From NCBI GenBank assembly GCA_034044135.1, contig CP139021.1, positions 7,230,001-7,294,000 on the forward strand: DNA of 64,000 nucleotides. The letters run 5' to 3'. A program made the position numbers and the translations under genes. Source of the stretch: Flammeovirgaceae bacterium SG7u.111. GTDB lineage: Bacteria > Bacteroidota > Bacteroidia > Cytophagales > Flammeovirgaceae. The notes beneath the pieces were generated by a model, which did not search any database, was not told where the DNA came from, and was given only the letters and a program-made list of their open reading frames with translations. Below are positions 43,941 to 53,310 of this stretch, one piece after another. Each line of letters opens with the position of its first letter. Positions within the stretch are counted from its first letter, which is position 1.

Positions 43941-44540
43941 ATGAAAATTAACTCGGCAACATTTATAGGTAGTTACCCAAAAATGGAGGCTTGCCCCAAA
44001 AGCGGTTTGCCAGAGTATGCGTTCATTGGCAGGTCAAATGTGGGAAAGTCCTCTTTGATCAATGCGCTTACCGACCGAAAAAAACTAGCCAAGATTTCTG
44101 GTACTCCAGGAAAAACACAACTTATTAATTATTTCACTATCAACGATAGTTGGTATTTGGTCGATTTGCCAGGCTATGGCTGGGCGAAGGTGAGCAAAAA
44201 AATGAGGGATAGTTTCGACGAGATGATTCGTACCTACATCTCCAAAAGAGAAGGGTTGATCTGCACGTTTGTGTTGGTAGATATCAGGCACTCCCCCCAA
44301 AAAGTAGATATGGAATTTATGGAATGGATGGGTGAAAATCAGTTGCCTTTCTACATCGTATTTACCAAAGCTGACAAGCTTTCGGCAAAAGGGGCTGAAA
44401 ATGCCGTGGAAAAATACAAAAAGGAGTTTTTAGAAACTTGGGAAGAGATGCCAAGGCATTTTATAACCTCAGCAGAGAAAAAAATAGGGGTAAATGAGGT
44501 TTTAGATGCAGTTGAAGAAATTAATAAAAGCTTAAAATAG
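43941..44540 (+). CDS. engB: Ribosome biogenesis GTPase EngB/YsxC
   Basis: A TrmE-Era-like GTPase needed for 50S subunit assembly. The 199-residue protein shows the G1 loop in 'FIGRSNVGKSSLINAL' (residues 30-38), the switch region 'GTPGKTQLINYF', G3 'DLPGYGWAKVSK' and G4 'FTKADK'. 'SAEKKIGVNEVLDAVEEI' corresponds to G5 (SAxK). Length and order are normal. The DUF5606 gene starts 110 bp downstream on the same strand. Confidence 0.97.
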   Translation: MKINSATFIGSYPKMEACPKSGLPEYAFIGRSNVGKSSLINALTDRKKLAKISGTPGKTQLINYFTINDSWYLVDLPGYGWAKVSKKMRDSFDEMIRTYISKREGLICTFVLVDIRHSPQKVDMEFMEWMGENQLPFYIVFTKADKLSAKGAENAVEKYKKEFLETWEEMPRHFITSAEKKIGVNEVLDAVEEINKSLK

Positions 44541-44650
44541 TCGAAGAACGACAAGGGTTAGAAAGGGAAAGCGGTAAATGTTTTACTTTTTAGCCGAAGT
44601 TGATTTGTTTTGCACCCTTAATCAATATTAGAAGCGAAAATACCAAAGAG

Positions 44651-45160
44651 ATGAGTGGATTTACATTAAAAGAAATAACTACGATAGCTGGCAAGTCTGG
44701 CTTGTTCAAAGTAATTAAAACCACCCGTACAGGGATGATTGTAGAGTCCTTGGACGATAAGAAGACAAAAGTAGTTGTTACACCAAGTCACAGGGTTTCT
44801 GTGCTAAAAGAAATATCTGTTTATACTACAGGTGCCGAAGAGTCGGTAGAATTAGAAGATGTTTTCAAAAAAATAACTGCACTACGAGGCGAAAGCGTTG
44901 AAATCGACTTGAAAGATAACGCTGCCTTGATGTCATTTATAGAAGAAATCCTTCCCGATTACGATAGGTCAAAGGTGTATCCTTCTGATATTAAGAAAAT
45001 TGTAAGTTGGTACAACTTATTGAAAAAAGAGCTCCCTGAGGTTTTTGCAGTAGAAGAAGCTGAAGCTCCAAAAGAAGAAACTCCAAAAGCTGAAGCTAAG
45101 CCGAAAAAGAAGAAAGCAGAAGAAAAGCCTGCCGAAGATAAAGAAGAAAGCAAAAGCTAG
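44651..45160 (+). CDS. DUF5606 protein
   Basis: From the ATG at 44651 the protein has 169 residues: 'MSGFTLKEITTIAGKSGLFKVIKTTRTGMIVESLDDKKTKVVVTPSHRVSVLKEISVYT', followed by a helical domain ('YDRSKVYPSDIKKIVSWYNLLKKELPEVF') and a low-complexity tail of alternating Lys/Glu/Ala ('EEAEAPKEETPKAEAKPKKKKAEEKPAEDKEESK'). The fold and length match DUF5606, a Bacteroidota family without known function; the sequence suggests a cytosolic, possibly nucleic-acid-associated protein. A strong terminator follows. Confidence 0.85.
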   Translation: MSGFTLKEITTIAGKSGLFKVIKTTRTGMIVESLDDKKTKVVVTPSHRVSVLKEISVYTTGAEESVELEDVFKKITALRGESVEIDLKDNAALMSFIEEILPDYDRSKVYPSDIKKIVSWYNLLKKELPEVFAVEEAEAPKEETPKAEAKPKKKKAEEKPAEDKEESKS

Positions 45161-45168
45161 ATAGACTT

Positions 45169-45210
45169 AAAAGAGGTAGGTTTCATAATTTGGAAACCTG
45201 CCTCTTTTTT
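45169..45210. terminator. Bidirectional terminator between the DUF5606 and DUF5686 genes
   Basis: AAGAGG-T-AGGTTTC and GAAACCT-G-CCTCTT form a long stem with one central mismatch, ending in six T on the plus side and A-rich DNA on the other. It separates two convergent genes. Confidence 0.85.
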
Positions 45211-45212
45211 GG

Positions 45213-47603
45213 TTAAATAGATTTAACCACATAAGTAAACCGAACACTGGTATTGCGAAAGACATGTTTTTCGGCATAAGGACCTACCGTATAATAAAAG
45301 GCAACCCCCAATCCTCCTTTCACAAGCCCTAGTATTTTAGATTTTAATAAGTTATTGAACAATAGCCCTGTTTCATAAAACCCTTTTGAATAATCTTCGA
45401 ATGTAATCCCTACATGGTCTTCTTTGTTGCCATCAAATACTCCCCATCCTGCATTAAAGGCAATACCAAGCTCAGGCTTAAACTTTCCCTCTTTTGGGAT
45501 TAGTTTTTTGAAATTATGAGTAACAAAAATGTTGGTGAACTTATTGGTTACAAACCCATACAAATCCATTGTTTGGAAAGCGTCTTTAATAAAAATACCA
45601 CTACTGTACCCAATGCTATTTTTACCGCCCCTACCATTAAAAAGTACTGGATAAGGGTTGTTTGGTTCTACAACCCCAGCTTCTATAGTAATACTTGATT
45701 CGCCATATTTTGGGTAATAAATAGTAAAATCGACTTTCCCTGAAAGCCTGCTGTAACTAAATTCCCCATCTAATAAGGTGTTTATCCCTTTGCTATAATT
45801 TATAAAAAAAGCGGGATAACTAAAGTTTCCAAAAAGCTGGTCTCCTCCAGCTATTTCATACTTCCCCATAAAGTTTAGCTCTGTAAAGTGTAACTTGTAA
45901 GGATTGTCTTGAATTAAGGATGCTTCAGGTCTGTATATATAATCGTATGTATTTTCTTTGCTGTATTTAGCCCCTTCCAGTTTGATTTCAATATTTTGGT
46001 TTAACCTACCTGAAAAATCAACTGAAGTCTTTCGTAATATATCCATCCGAGAGGTGAATAACCTTCTGAAAAAACTTTGGGTTGTGTTTAGGTAATCATT
46101 CCTCCCTGGTTCTTCTAGGTCTTTTACGTAACTTCCCCCAAGGCTAAAGTTTTTGTTTTTGGTGAGATAAAAATCAAAATCTCCACCATATTTCCAAGCT
46201 TGGTCTTCAAAGCCATAAGCAGTATAAGCACCAACGGAAAACCTAGAGAAGAGCTTTTCTGATGTTCTGGCTCCTATTCCCAATCTCAAAAATTCGTAGC
46301 TGTTTATTTTAAATAGGTTATTTAGGTCAATGCCAATCCAATTGAAGGCTAGTTCATTTTTGTAAAAAGCCTTACTTATCTTGTACCATTTTTTTAGTTT
46401 GCTACCATCATAGTTTTGGTAATCGGTAAGGTAGCTTAGCCTTTCTGTTTCAGTGAGGTTTTCTTCTCTTTTGAGCTCCCAAAACTCTTCGTTTTCTTCG
46501 TTGAAATTATCGAATAGTATTATTCCAAATTGTAGGTCTCTTTTGGTGCTAAAGTCAAGGTTCGAATAATAAGATTGTTTGGTGATAGTACTTCCAAGGT
46601 ATTTTTTAGGATATTCCTTGAGGCTTATTATTGAGCTTTCTTGTATCGGGTACCACTTTTTCTTTTTTCCAAAATACAATAGTTGCTGATAATAGGTGAT
46701 TTTCCTCAGTACACCATTGTACGAAAACGTTATCATAGCAATGGAATAGTTCTTACTGCTGATGTATAACCGCCCCTTTAAAGTTCTGTTGAATGAGTTA
46801 GGCTTTCCCGAAAAAGCAATTTGATAAATACTGTCACCTTCCTGCCTTTTGTAGGAGTTTTCTAGGGTAAAAAAGTATTGCTTATAGCTTTTTCCCAACG
46901 GAGAAATAAACCGTTCCCCATACATAACAATGTTATTTTCATAAAGAGAAATATTATTTAAGCCAATTTCAGTGTTTTTTAACTCATCCATTTTTAGACC
47001 GCTTTCTTTGGCTGCCTTTATCGTAGTTTGGCTTTTTCCTACCTTGGAGTGCGTATTGCTTCCATAGGTTTCCAGTAGGTACAGGTGATGTCTGTTTTTA
47101 GACTTGATCATAGATAGGAAAAGAGAGTCTGGGTCATGCTCGATCATATTGGGAGTGAAAGTTAGGTCAACTTTGGTCTTCTCATAAAAATCATATTTAT
47201 AAGCTCCTTGTCTCAAGAAATTGTTGGAATCGGCATTTGCCAACACTTGTTGAATGATCAATTCAGCATCATGTCTTGCGGTTTGGGAAAAAGGATGGGG
47301 TGTTTGGCTCTTTTTATCAAGAAACATCTTATAGCTAAAGTTTGAGATGTATTGGAACTTAGCGTCTTTATAGTCGGGGTGTGATGCTTTGAGCCATTTG
47401 GGAGACTGGTTGCTGGAAAACCGAAAGCGCCCATCTGCATTACAAAAAAAAGTATTGCTGCTATCTGTGGAAATATTAATTGCTGCAAATGGAATTGGGG
47501 TATTATTATCTTTGTCGTAGACCCGCCCCTCAAGTTTCACCTCTTGGGCGAAAGTAGTAAGGTTTATAAAAGACCATAATAAGAGTAATAATACATTCTT
47601 CAT
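45213..47603 (-). CDS. DUF5686 outer-membrane protein with carboxypeptidase-like N-terminal domain
   Basis: A 796-residue protein counted from the ATG at 47603, which gives a signal peptide (MKNVLLLLLWSFINLTTFAQ). Residues about 21-110 form a carboxypeptidase D regulatory-like Ig domain ('VKLEGRVYDKDNNTPIPFAAINISTDSSNTFFCNADGRFRF'). The remainder is the DUF5686 barrel-type domain, with alternating strands from 'FSVGAYTAYGFEDQAWKYGGDFDFYL' to the C-terminal 'VRFTYVVKSI'. The family is confined to Bacteroidota and its function is unknown; homologues are outer-membrane proteins. It is monocistronic. Confidence 0.85.
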   Translation of the reverse strand: MKNVLLLLLWSFINLTTFAQEVKLEGRVYDKDNNTPIPFAAINISTDSSNTFFCNADGRFRFSSNQSPKWLKASHPDYKDAKFQYISNFSYKMFLDKKSQTPHPFSQTARHDAELIIQQVLANADSNNFLRQGAYKYDFYEKTKVDLTFTPNMIEHDPDSLFLSMIKSKNRHHLYLLETYGSNTHSKVGKSQTTIKAAKESGLKMDELKNTEIGLNNISLYENNIVMYGERFISPLGKSYKQYFFTLENSYKRQEGDSIYQIAFSGKPNSFNRTLKGRLYISSKNYSIAMITFSYNGVLRKITYYQQLLYFGKKKKWYPIQESSIISLKEYPKKYLGSTITKQSYYSNLDFSTKRDLQFGIILFDNFNEENEEFWELKREENLTETERLSYLTDYQNYDGSKLKKWYKISKAFYKNELAFNWIGIDLNNLFKINSYEFLRLGIGARTSEKLFSRFSVGAYTAYGFEDQAWKYGGDFDFYLTKNKNFSLGGSYVKDLEEPGRNDYLNTTQSFFRRLFTSRMDILRKTSVDFSGRLNQNIEIKLEGAKYSKENTYDYIYRPEASLIQDNPYKLHFTELNFMGKYEIAGGDQLFGNFSYPAFFINYSKGINTLLDGEFSYSRLSGKVDFTIYYPKYGESSITIEAGVVEPNNPYPVLFNGRGGKNSIGYSSGIFIKDAFQTMDLYGFVTNKFTNIFVTHNFKKLIPKEGKFKPELGIAFNAGWGVFDGNKEDHVGITFEDYSKGFYETGLLFNNLLKSKILGLVKGGLGVAFYYTVGPYAEKHVFRNTSVRFTYVVKSI

Positions 47604-47690
47604 AAAGGTCAAAAAGCGCACTCAATTGAATTTGTTTTGGCTGCTTAAATCTAACCAAGAAGAGAAATATTTGGAGGGATAACAAATAAA

Positions 47691-47726
47691 ACCCCGAAAA
47701 AATGTATCAGATACTCCTTCGGGGTT
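47691..47726. terminator. Terminator after the interrupted histidine kinase gene
   Basis: ACCCCGAA and TTCGGGGT form an 8-bp stem around a 20-base loop, flanked by T-rich DNA on both sides. It lies about 20 bp past the kinase stop codon (47748, minus strand). Confidence 0.75.
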
Positions 47727-47747
47727 TTAATAGGGGATGTTCTTTTC

Positions 47748-47990
47748 CTAAAAAGAAGCTTGTTTTATTGGTTTTCCAACTTTTGGTTTGCTGTTCGGAA
47801 TTATAAGAGTGAATGAAGTACCTTTCCCCAATTCTGAATCTACTGAAATTTCACCCTTTAGTTTTGATGTGGCTTCTTTCACAAGGAATAACCCTAAGCC
47901 TGAGCCAGGTATCTCATTCGTAGCTCTATAGAACATATCAAAAATCTTTTCGATATGGTCAGGGGCAATTCCTTTTCCATTATCGCTTAC
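47748..47990 (-). pseudogene. C-terminal part of an IS200-split PAS histidine kinase
   Basis: Eighty codons plus stop encode the end of a HATPase domain: G1 box 'KVSDNGKGIAPDHIEKIFDMFYR', then G2 'GSGLGLFLVKEATSKLKGEISVDSELGKGTSFTLIIP'. Joined to the fragment at 48665 across the six-base overlap TTTAAT, it gives an unbroken 687-residue kinase. The N box lies in the other fragment, so neither half contains a complete ATP site. An internal ATG exists at 47936 but it would leave out the G1 box. Confidence 0.85.
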
Positions 47991-48010
47991 TTTAATATCA
48001 ACTTAGAAAT

Positions 48011-48029
48011 CCACGCTCTATGAGCGTGG
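48011..48029 (+). other. Left-end hairpin of the IS200-type element
   Basis: CCACGCTC and GAGCGTGG pair perfectly around the loop TAT. Such subterminal hairpins are the TnpA recognition structures in IS200/IS605 elements. Confidence 0.75.
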
Positions 48030-48112
48030 TTAATAACCGCTCTGCGTGGCTAAGCCAGAAAACGGCCCAATGATTATATTCAAGAGTTGTCCCCACAACC
48101 GAAGAATATATT

Positions 48113-48532
48113 ATGAGCCGTTTTCACAAATTGTCACATTCGATCTGGTATTGCAAGTACCATATAGTTTGGACACCTAAATATAGGTATAGAATCCTCG
48201 AAGGAGCAATAAAAAGGGCAGCAATAGAGCATATAATGCAGTACGCCTCCCAAAAGAAATGTATTATCGATACGCTGAACGTCCAAAAGGGCCATGTTCA
48301 CTTGATTATCGATATCCCTCCCAAATATTCGGTTTCCGATGTGGTGGGGATCTTGAAGGGCCGGACAGCCATACGGTTGTTTTCAAAGTTCAAGAAGCTG
48401 AAGCAACGCCCCTATTGGGGCAACCGTTTTTGGGCAACAGGCTATTGTGTTGATACGGTAGGGCTTGACCCAGAAAAGATAAGGCTTTACGTGGAGTATC
48501 AAGAAGAACAGGAAAAAAAGAACGAGAGCTAA
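48113..48532 (+). CDS. tnpA: IS200/IS605-family HUH transposase TnpA
   Basis: A 139-residue Y1 transposase that cuts single-stranded DNA at hairpin ends. The N-terminus 'HKLSHSIWYCKYHIVWTPKYRYRIL' is typical of the family. The metal-binding HUH motif is HVH at residues 61-63, and the catalytic tyrosine is most likely Tyr126 in 'IRLYVEYQEEQ'. The protein is complete, so the element may still be mobile. It has only tnpA, making it an IS200-group rather than IS605-group element. Confidence 0.95.
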   Translation: MSRFHKLSHSIWYCKYHIVWTPKYRYRILEGAIKRAAIEHIMQYASQKKCIIDTLNVQKGHVHLIIDIPPKYSVSDVVGILKGRTAIRLFSKFKKLKQRPYWGNRFWATGYCVDTVGLDPEKIRLYVEYQEEQEKKNES

Positions 48533-48635
48533 GAATAACAAAGTAATAAAATAGATTTATAACCGGGGACAATGAATTCCTTTGCCTCCTTTGGGGGCAA
48601 GGGCAGTTTACCCCCTTACAGGGGCTATCACAATT

Positions 48636-48654
48636 CCCCGCCCTTTGGGTGGGG
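48636..48654 (+). other. Right-end hairpin of the IS200-type element
   Basis: CCCCGCCC and GGGTGGGG form an 8-bp stem around TTT, with one G-T pair. It lies a few bases from the right junction, the expected place for the second TnpA-recognised hairpin. Confidence 0.75.
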
Positions 48655-48664
48655 ATCTTTTAAT

Positions 48665-50479
48665 CACTGTTTTTTCTTGTGTTATATCTATATGGGTTTC
48701 TACCCAAGATTTGTTCTTTTCGGGGAACGAATACCTGATTGCATTTGAGATCAGGTTACTCAAAATGATGCTTAACCTAGTTTTATCGGTAAAAAAGCGC
48801 ACATCACCTGTGATGTAGAGCTTGGTTTCTACATATTTTGCTTGCTTCATGTATCTAAGCTCATCATACAAATCCGTAACAAGGCTATGGAAATCTATTT
48901 CAGACTCATCAATCTCCATTCTAGAATTTCTTGAAATACTAATAATGTCTTTGATGAAGTCATCAAGTTTATACATGCTCTTTTCGAGCAAAGCCATATA
49001 TTTTTTCTGTTCTTCGGCATTGTCGGTCATCTTGAAAATATTGATGAGCCCAATGGCAGAAGTGATTGGGGCGCGTAAGTCGTGGGAGACGCTATAGACA
49101 AATTTGTCAAGCTCAAAGTTTACCTTTTTCAGCTCAGCATTTTGAATAGTCAATCTTTCCTCGGCAGCTTTAAGATCGTTTATATCGGTAAGGCTACCGG
49201 TAAACCTGTTGGGGCTTCCCCATTCGTTCCAAAGTGCAGCTCCTTTTATCAGGTACCATTTGTATTTACCTGAGCGATGTTTGAGCCTAACCTCTGATTC
49301 GAATTCTCCAGTTTCTTGGTTTAGGTATTGTGAAAGGTTTTCTTTGATTTCAGGAATATCCTCTTCGTTCATTAAATTGTAAACGGTTGATGATCTGTTT
49401 TCTAATTCCCCTTCTTTATAGCCTAATAGTTTTTGTAAACCACCTGAGAAATAGATTTGTCCAGATTTAATATCCCAATCCCAGATACCAGCTTTGGAGC
49501 CGGCAACCGCCAACTCAAACCTGTCCTTTGCTTTTTTTAGTTCCTCCTCGTTGAGCTTTCTTGTGGTGATGTCCGTGATTCGGAGCAAATATAATTTTTC
49601 CCCTCTCCGGTCTTCTATGTCTGTAAAGGCTACGTTGCCCCAAAGAGATGCGTTTTTACAAGTTTGAAAGTTTATGTTTCGGCTCCAATAACCTGATGTA
49701 CTTATTTCATTATTTATTTCTTCAAACCTCAGTGCATTTAGGCAAATACTTATTTCTTTTCCTTTTAAAAAGCGTTTAGAGCTAGTATCAAAAATATCGA
49801 GAGCTCTGTTGTTGCAGTCTTTTATAGTTTTGGTTTCGGCATCAATAAGAAATATAGCATCAGCCGATTTTTCAAATACCGATAAAAATAAAAGCCGATT
49901 GCTTCTTACCTCAGCCTCTCTTCTAACAAACTCTTGGTTTAGCTTTTCTAGCTGCTCGTTACTTCGCTCTAGCTTATTTTGGTAATTCAGTAGGTTGCCT
50001 ATGATTAAGAAAGCAACTAAGGAAGCATAAATAACAAGTTGAATGAATAATATAGTTGTTTCAAGAGGAGGAGACAAGAAAACTAAGGTGAGTAAAGTAA
50101 TAGTAAGAATGGTGAGGACAAAGCACTTAAAATGGTTGATGGTTTTTATTCCTAGCGCAGAGCCAACTAGCCCGATTATCCAGAGGTAAATATAATGTAG
50201 GTCGAGGTTGTTGAAGTATAGTAGAATTTCAACCCATATAAAGAATGTGGCAGCTACTATGTAAAAAGATTTGTACAAGTATTTTTCTACAAAAAGAGTG
50301 GAAAAAGTAAGGAAAAATACAGTTGTAATTGGGATACAAACGATTAGTCTAAGCCAAATAGGATCATAAAGCCTGTTAATATGAGTGTTGACCAAATAAC
50401 CATTTGAAATAATCCCAATGATAGCGACGACAAAAAGTAGTCTTAAAGGGTAAAGTTTGTTTGTAAATAATTTATCCAT
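48665..50479 (-). pseudogene. N-terminal part of an IS200-split PAS histidine kinase
   Basis: The first 605 codons encode an N-terminal membrane region of about six helices (residues about 10-165), a coiled-coil linker, a first PAS domain ('LFLSVFEKSADAIFLIDAETKTIKDCNNRALDIF'), a second PAS-like domain with PAC ('RFELAVAGSKAGIWDWDIKSGQIYFSGGLQKLLGY', 'RFTGSLTDINDLKAAEERL'), and the HisKA H box 'FVYSVSHDLRAPITSAIG'. The start of the HATPase domain follows with N box 'IILSNLISNAIRYS'. Reading continues through 'DITQEKTVIK' into the fragment at 47748. Beyond the insertion the local open frame reads only 18 residues of IS sequence before stopping, so this is likely a non-functional kinase. Confidence 0.85.
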
Positions 50480-50820
50480 GCTGGAGTGTTCGTTAGAAAC
50501 TATGAGTAAACCAAATAAAGGATTTAGTCTTGATTCCTACTTATTAAACAAGGTTTTTGGGGGGATTATTGGAGTTAATATGGGCAGTACACGAATAGAG
50601 TAGGCTTCAATGGACAGATTTATTAATAGAAGTATTTTAACATCTTGTAGTTATGGTATTGAGATTGATTATATATTGATTAGTTGATTTTTTAATGATT
50701 GTGAATAAAACGCTTACCGTTTTATACGTATGCTAATTGTGGACTTTTGAGATGAGTGAATAAAAAAAGCAGGGCTACAAACTGTGTAGTCCTGCTTTAT
50801 AGAAAAGGTGAAAATATTTT
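50480..50820. other. Intergenic stretch between the kinase gene and the OmpA gene
   Basis: AT-rich DNA. The only structure seen is the OmpA-gene terminator at 50764-50795. The remainder presumably includes the kinase promoter. Confidence 0.45.
50764..50795 (-). terminator. Intrinsic terminator of the OmpA/PD40 gene
   Basis: GCAGG-G-CTACA and TGTAG-T-CCTGC form the stem with a mismatch and an AACT-rich loop; seven T follow on the minus strand. It lies about 25 bp past the stop codon. Confidence 0.88.
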
Positions 50821-53310
50821 TTACTGTCCCTGAGAGTTTTCTTGAGGTAGTGTTTTTTCTTCTGATGATTCAGCTTCAGGTGTTATTTCCTCTGGAGTTT
50901 GATCTTCTAATTGGTTAAGGATCTCCACGATTTTTATCTCAGTCCTTCTGTTTTCTTGGTGTTCTTCTTCAGTTTGAGCATTGAGAACTTTAAGCTCAAA
51001 TTTCCCGTAGCCCCTTCCTGTTATTTGATCGGATGGAATGCCTTTTGAACTGAGGTAATCTGTTACAAAATTTGCTCTTTTCTGAGATAGTAATAGGTTG
51101 TAAACATCCGTACCTCTATCATCACAATGTGAGCGTAATTCTACTTTGATATTTTGGTTGTCTTTTAAGAAAGTTACGAGTTTATCGAGTTGTGGATTGT
51201 CTTTTTCCTCAAAATAATAAGAATCGTAATCATAATAGATTTGATCGAACTCATATCCATTTTTTCCTTTTCCCATGGTGATTATATCACCTACCTCTGG
51301 TCTATCTAGTTCATACTCCTGCCTGAATACAGTGTCTTTTATGCCGATTTTTACAAGTTCTTCGATAGGTACATCTCTTTTTGGAGGTGCTTTGAAAGTG
51401 ACCCTTTTGGTGAGAGCTCCTTTTTTAGCCATTACGAAAGTATATTCCGTATCAGGATCCATCTCAAATTTGAGCTTACCGTATTTACCGGTAGTGTATT
51501 CTCCTACTTCTTCAAACTCTTCCGATACAGGGTTTGCTAAAGAATCTTTCACTACTTCTTCATAGCTGGCTATAAGCGAATCCTTCACTTCATTGATTGC
51601 GGGGGCAAGTGCCGTAGCAAGTGAATCTTTTACTTGTGATTCGTAAACTTCCACTAAAGAGTCTTTTACGTTCAGCACATATTCTGTTGCCAATTCCTCA
51701 CCAGCTTCTGCCTCAAGTTGGGCAGTAAGAGGTTCAAGAATATCTTCTGCATATTGGGAAACCAATGAATCTTTTACATCAGAGGCAAGTACATTTACAA
51801 GGGAGTCTTTTACGTTGTTCTCATATTTCTTTACCAGTTCAATCTTAGCCATTTCAAGTTGCCCTGCAGTAAGCGTTTTTGGGGGGATCCTTTTCATCAC
51901 CTTCACATTCGCACCTAATATTGGCTCACCGGCAAAGAAATTTCCGTCTTTATCTCCACCATCGTCACCATATCTTAAGCCTACTTCTACAAAGAAATCA
52001 AACTTAGGAGGCGTTTTGTCATAGAAAAAGAAGATATCATCGTCTCCTTTACCTCCCGGTCTGTTAGATGAAAAATAACCCGAAAGTGTATCTCTCCAAA
52101 CTAAACTAAAGTCGTCGTAAGAAGAATTGTATTTGAGACCAAGATTTTCAATTGATGTTTTTTTCTTTTTTCGGGTGGCTTCAAACATATCCAAACCTCC
52201 AAACCCAGGGTGTCCGTCAGAAGCGAAGTAAAGCCTTCCATCTTCTGAAACATAAGGGAACATCTCATTTCTAGGTGTGTTTATTTTAGAGCCCATGTTT
52301 TGAGGCTTGTCCCAAGACCCATCTCTTCTTCTTTTTACTCTATAGAGATCCGTGCCGCCATATCCGCCAGCTCTGGTCGAGGAGAAATACAAAGTTTTTC
52401 CATCGTTAGAAAATGCTGGTGAAGAGTCCCAAATTTTAGGATCTGAGAAGGGCAAAAGCACAGGTTCTGACCAAATGGTATCATTGAATTCGGTAATAAA
52501 TAAACTTACATCCTTTATCTTATCTTTTCTTCTCCCTGAGTTGCCTCTTGCAAAAATAATGGTCTTGCCATCTTTGCTCACAGCTACCGTTCCAATATTA
52601 TAGTTTGCTTTTTCTACCAAAAATGGGATATCTACTTTTTCTTTCTGTCCTGTATTGTTGATGGTATCGGTAAGTTGCATTAAAAATAAGCGGCTGAAAC
52701 CTTGACCAGTAGCACCAAAAATATCTGATTCGCTTGTAGCTGTATAATATAGCTTTGTGGCCGCCCCAGTTGAATCTCGAATAATGAAAGGGGAATATTC
52801 ACCTCCATCAGTATTTACCGAGTCAACAGCATACAGGTGGATGTATTCGTTATTCTTTTTTTCATCATCCAATATTTTTTTGATAGAAGCTAAGTTGTTC
52901 AGCTCAAGCTTAGCCAAGTCCCAAAACGCTGTTTCTGACCCTTCCTCTAAGTATAGGTTAAACTGTGCGATGGCTTCGTCATATTTTTCGTTCATCTTAT
53001 AAGCATAGCTCAGGTAAAACTTGGCATTTTCGTAGTCTCCGCCAGCAGCAAGTGCTTTTTCATAATATTCTTGTGCAAGGTAAACTCGGTTAGACAACCG
53101 GTAAGCTTCACCAATTTTATAGCTTACTTCTGCAGTTGTTTTATCTGTTAGCTTGGCTTTGGTGTAAAGGTCGATGGCATGCTGATAATGTCCTTTACGA
53201 AATTGCTTGTCGCCCTTAGATAGGAACTTTCCACTCTGCCCAAAAAGCGAAGTGGAAAGAAGTATGGTGGCAATACCTAAGAAGGCTAATTTTCTTTTTA
53301 AAGTTTTCAT
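50821..53310 (-). CDS. OmpA-family protein with TPR, PD40 and repeat linker
   Basis: An 829-residue protein from the ATG at 53310, which gives a signal peptide (MKTLKRKLAFLGIATILLSTSLFGQ). Residues about 26-125 are TPR-like ('GDKQFRKGHYQHAIDLYTKAKLTD'). Then come WD40-like/PD40 (TolB-like) propeller repeats ('WDSSPAFSNDGKTLYFSSTRAGGYGGTDLYRVKRRRDGSWDKP', 'GRLYFASDGHPGFGGLDMF'). An Ig-like domain is interrupted by a linker with six VKDSL repeats. A C-terminal OmpA peptidoglycan-binding domain closes it ('VELRSHCDDRGTDVYNLLLSQKRANFVTDYLSSKGI', with the Asp/Arg pair for diaminopimelate). This is the PorE-like layout tied to T9SS or gliding in Bacteroidota. It is divergent from the giant T9SS substrate. 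Confidence 0.88.
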   Translation of the reverse strand: MKTLKRKLAFLGIATILLSTSLFGQSGKFLSKGDKQFRKGHYQHAIDLYTKAKLTDKTTAEVSYKIGEAYRLSNRVYLAQEYYEKALAAGGDYENAKFYLSYAYKMNEKYDEAIAQFNLYLEEGSETAFWDLAKLELNNLASIKKILDDEKKNNEYIHLYAVDSVNTDGGEYSPFIIRDSTGAATKLYYTATSESDIFGATGQGFSRLFLMQLTDTINNTGQKEKVDIPFLVEKANYNIGTVAVSKDGKTIIFARGNSGRRKDKIKDVSLFITEFNDTIWSEPVLLPFSDPKIWDSSPAFSNDGKTLYFSSTRAGGYGGTDLYRVKRRRDGSWDKPQNMGSKINTPRNEMFPYVSEDGRLYFASDGHPGFGGLDMFEATRKKKKTSIENLGLKYNSSYDDFSLVWRDTLSGYFSSNRPGGKGDDDIFFFYDKTPPKFDFFVEVGLRYGDDGGDKDGNFFAGEPILGANVKVMKRIPPKTLTAGQLEMAKIELVKKYENNVKDSLVNVLASDVKDSLVSQYAEDILEPLTAQLEAEAGEELATEYVLNVKDSLVEVYESQVKDSLATALAPAINEVKDSLIASYEEVVKDSLANPVSEEFEEVGEYTTGKYGKLKFEMDPDTEYTFVMAKKGALTKRVTFKAPPKRDVPIEELVKIGIKDTVFRQEYELDRPEVGDIITMGKGKNGYEFDQIYYDYDSYYFEEKDNPQLDKLVTFLKDNQNIKVELRSHCDDRGTDVYNLLLSQKRANFVTDYLSSKGIPSDQITGRGYGKFELKVLNAQTEEEHQENRRTEIKIVEILNQLEDQTPEEITPEAESSEEKTLPQENSQGQ

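Larger units (their letters stand above)
47991..48664 (+). mobile_element. IS200-type insertion element (IS200/IS605 family), tnpA only
   Basis: The element is about 668 bp; the six bases TTTAAT occur at both junctions (47991-47996 and 48659-48664), so the exact ends are ambiguous within them. The left end carries a perfect 8-bp stem hairpin (48011-48029) and the right end another (48636-48654), as expected for single-strand transposition by HUH transposases. There is one tnpA gene and no tnpB. The family does not normally create target duplications. It splits a histidine kinase gene lying on the opposite strand. Confidence 0.88.

Noticed and set aside
51275-53002. Short plus-strand frames within the OmpA/PD40 gene
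   Set aside because: They are antisense shadows of a long gene with clear domains.
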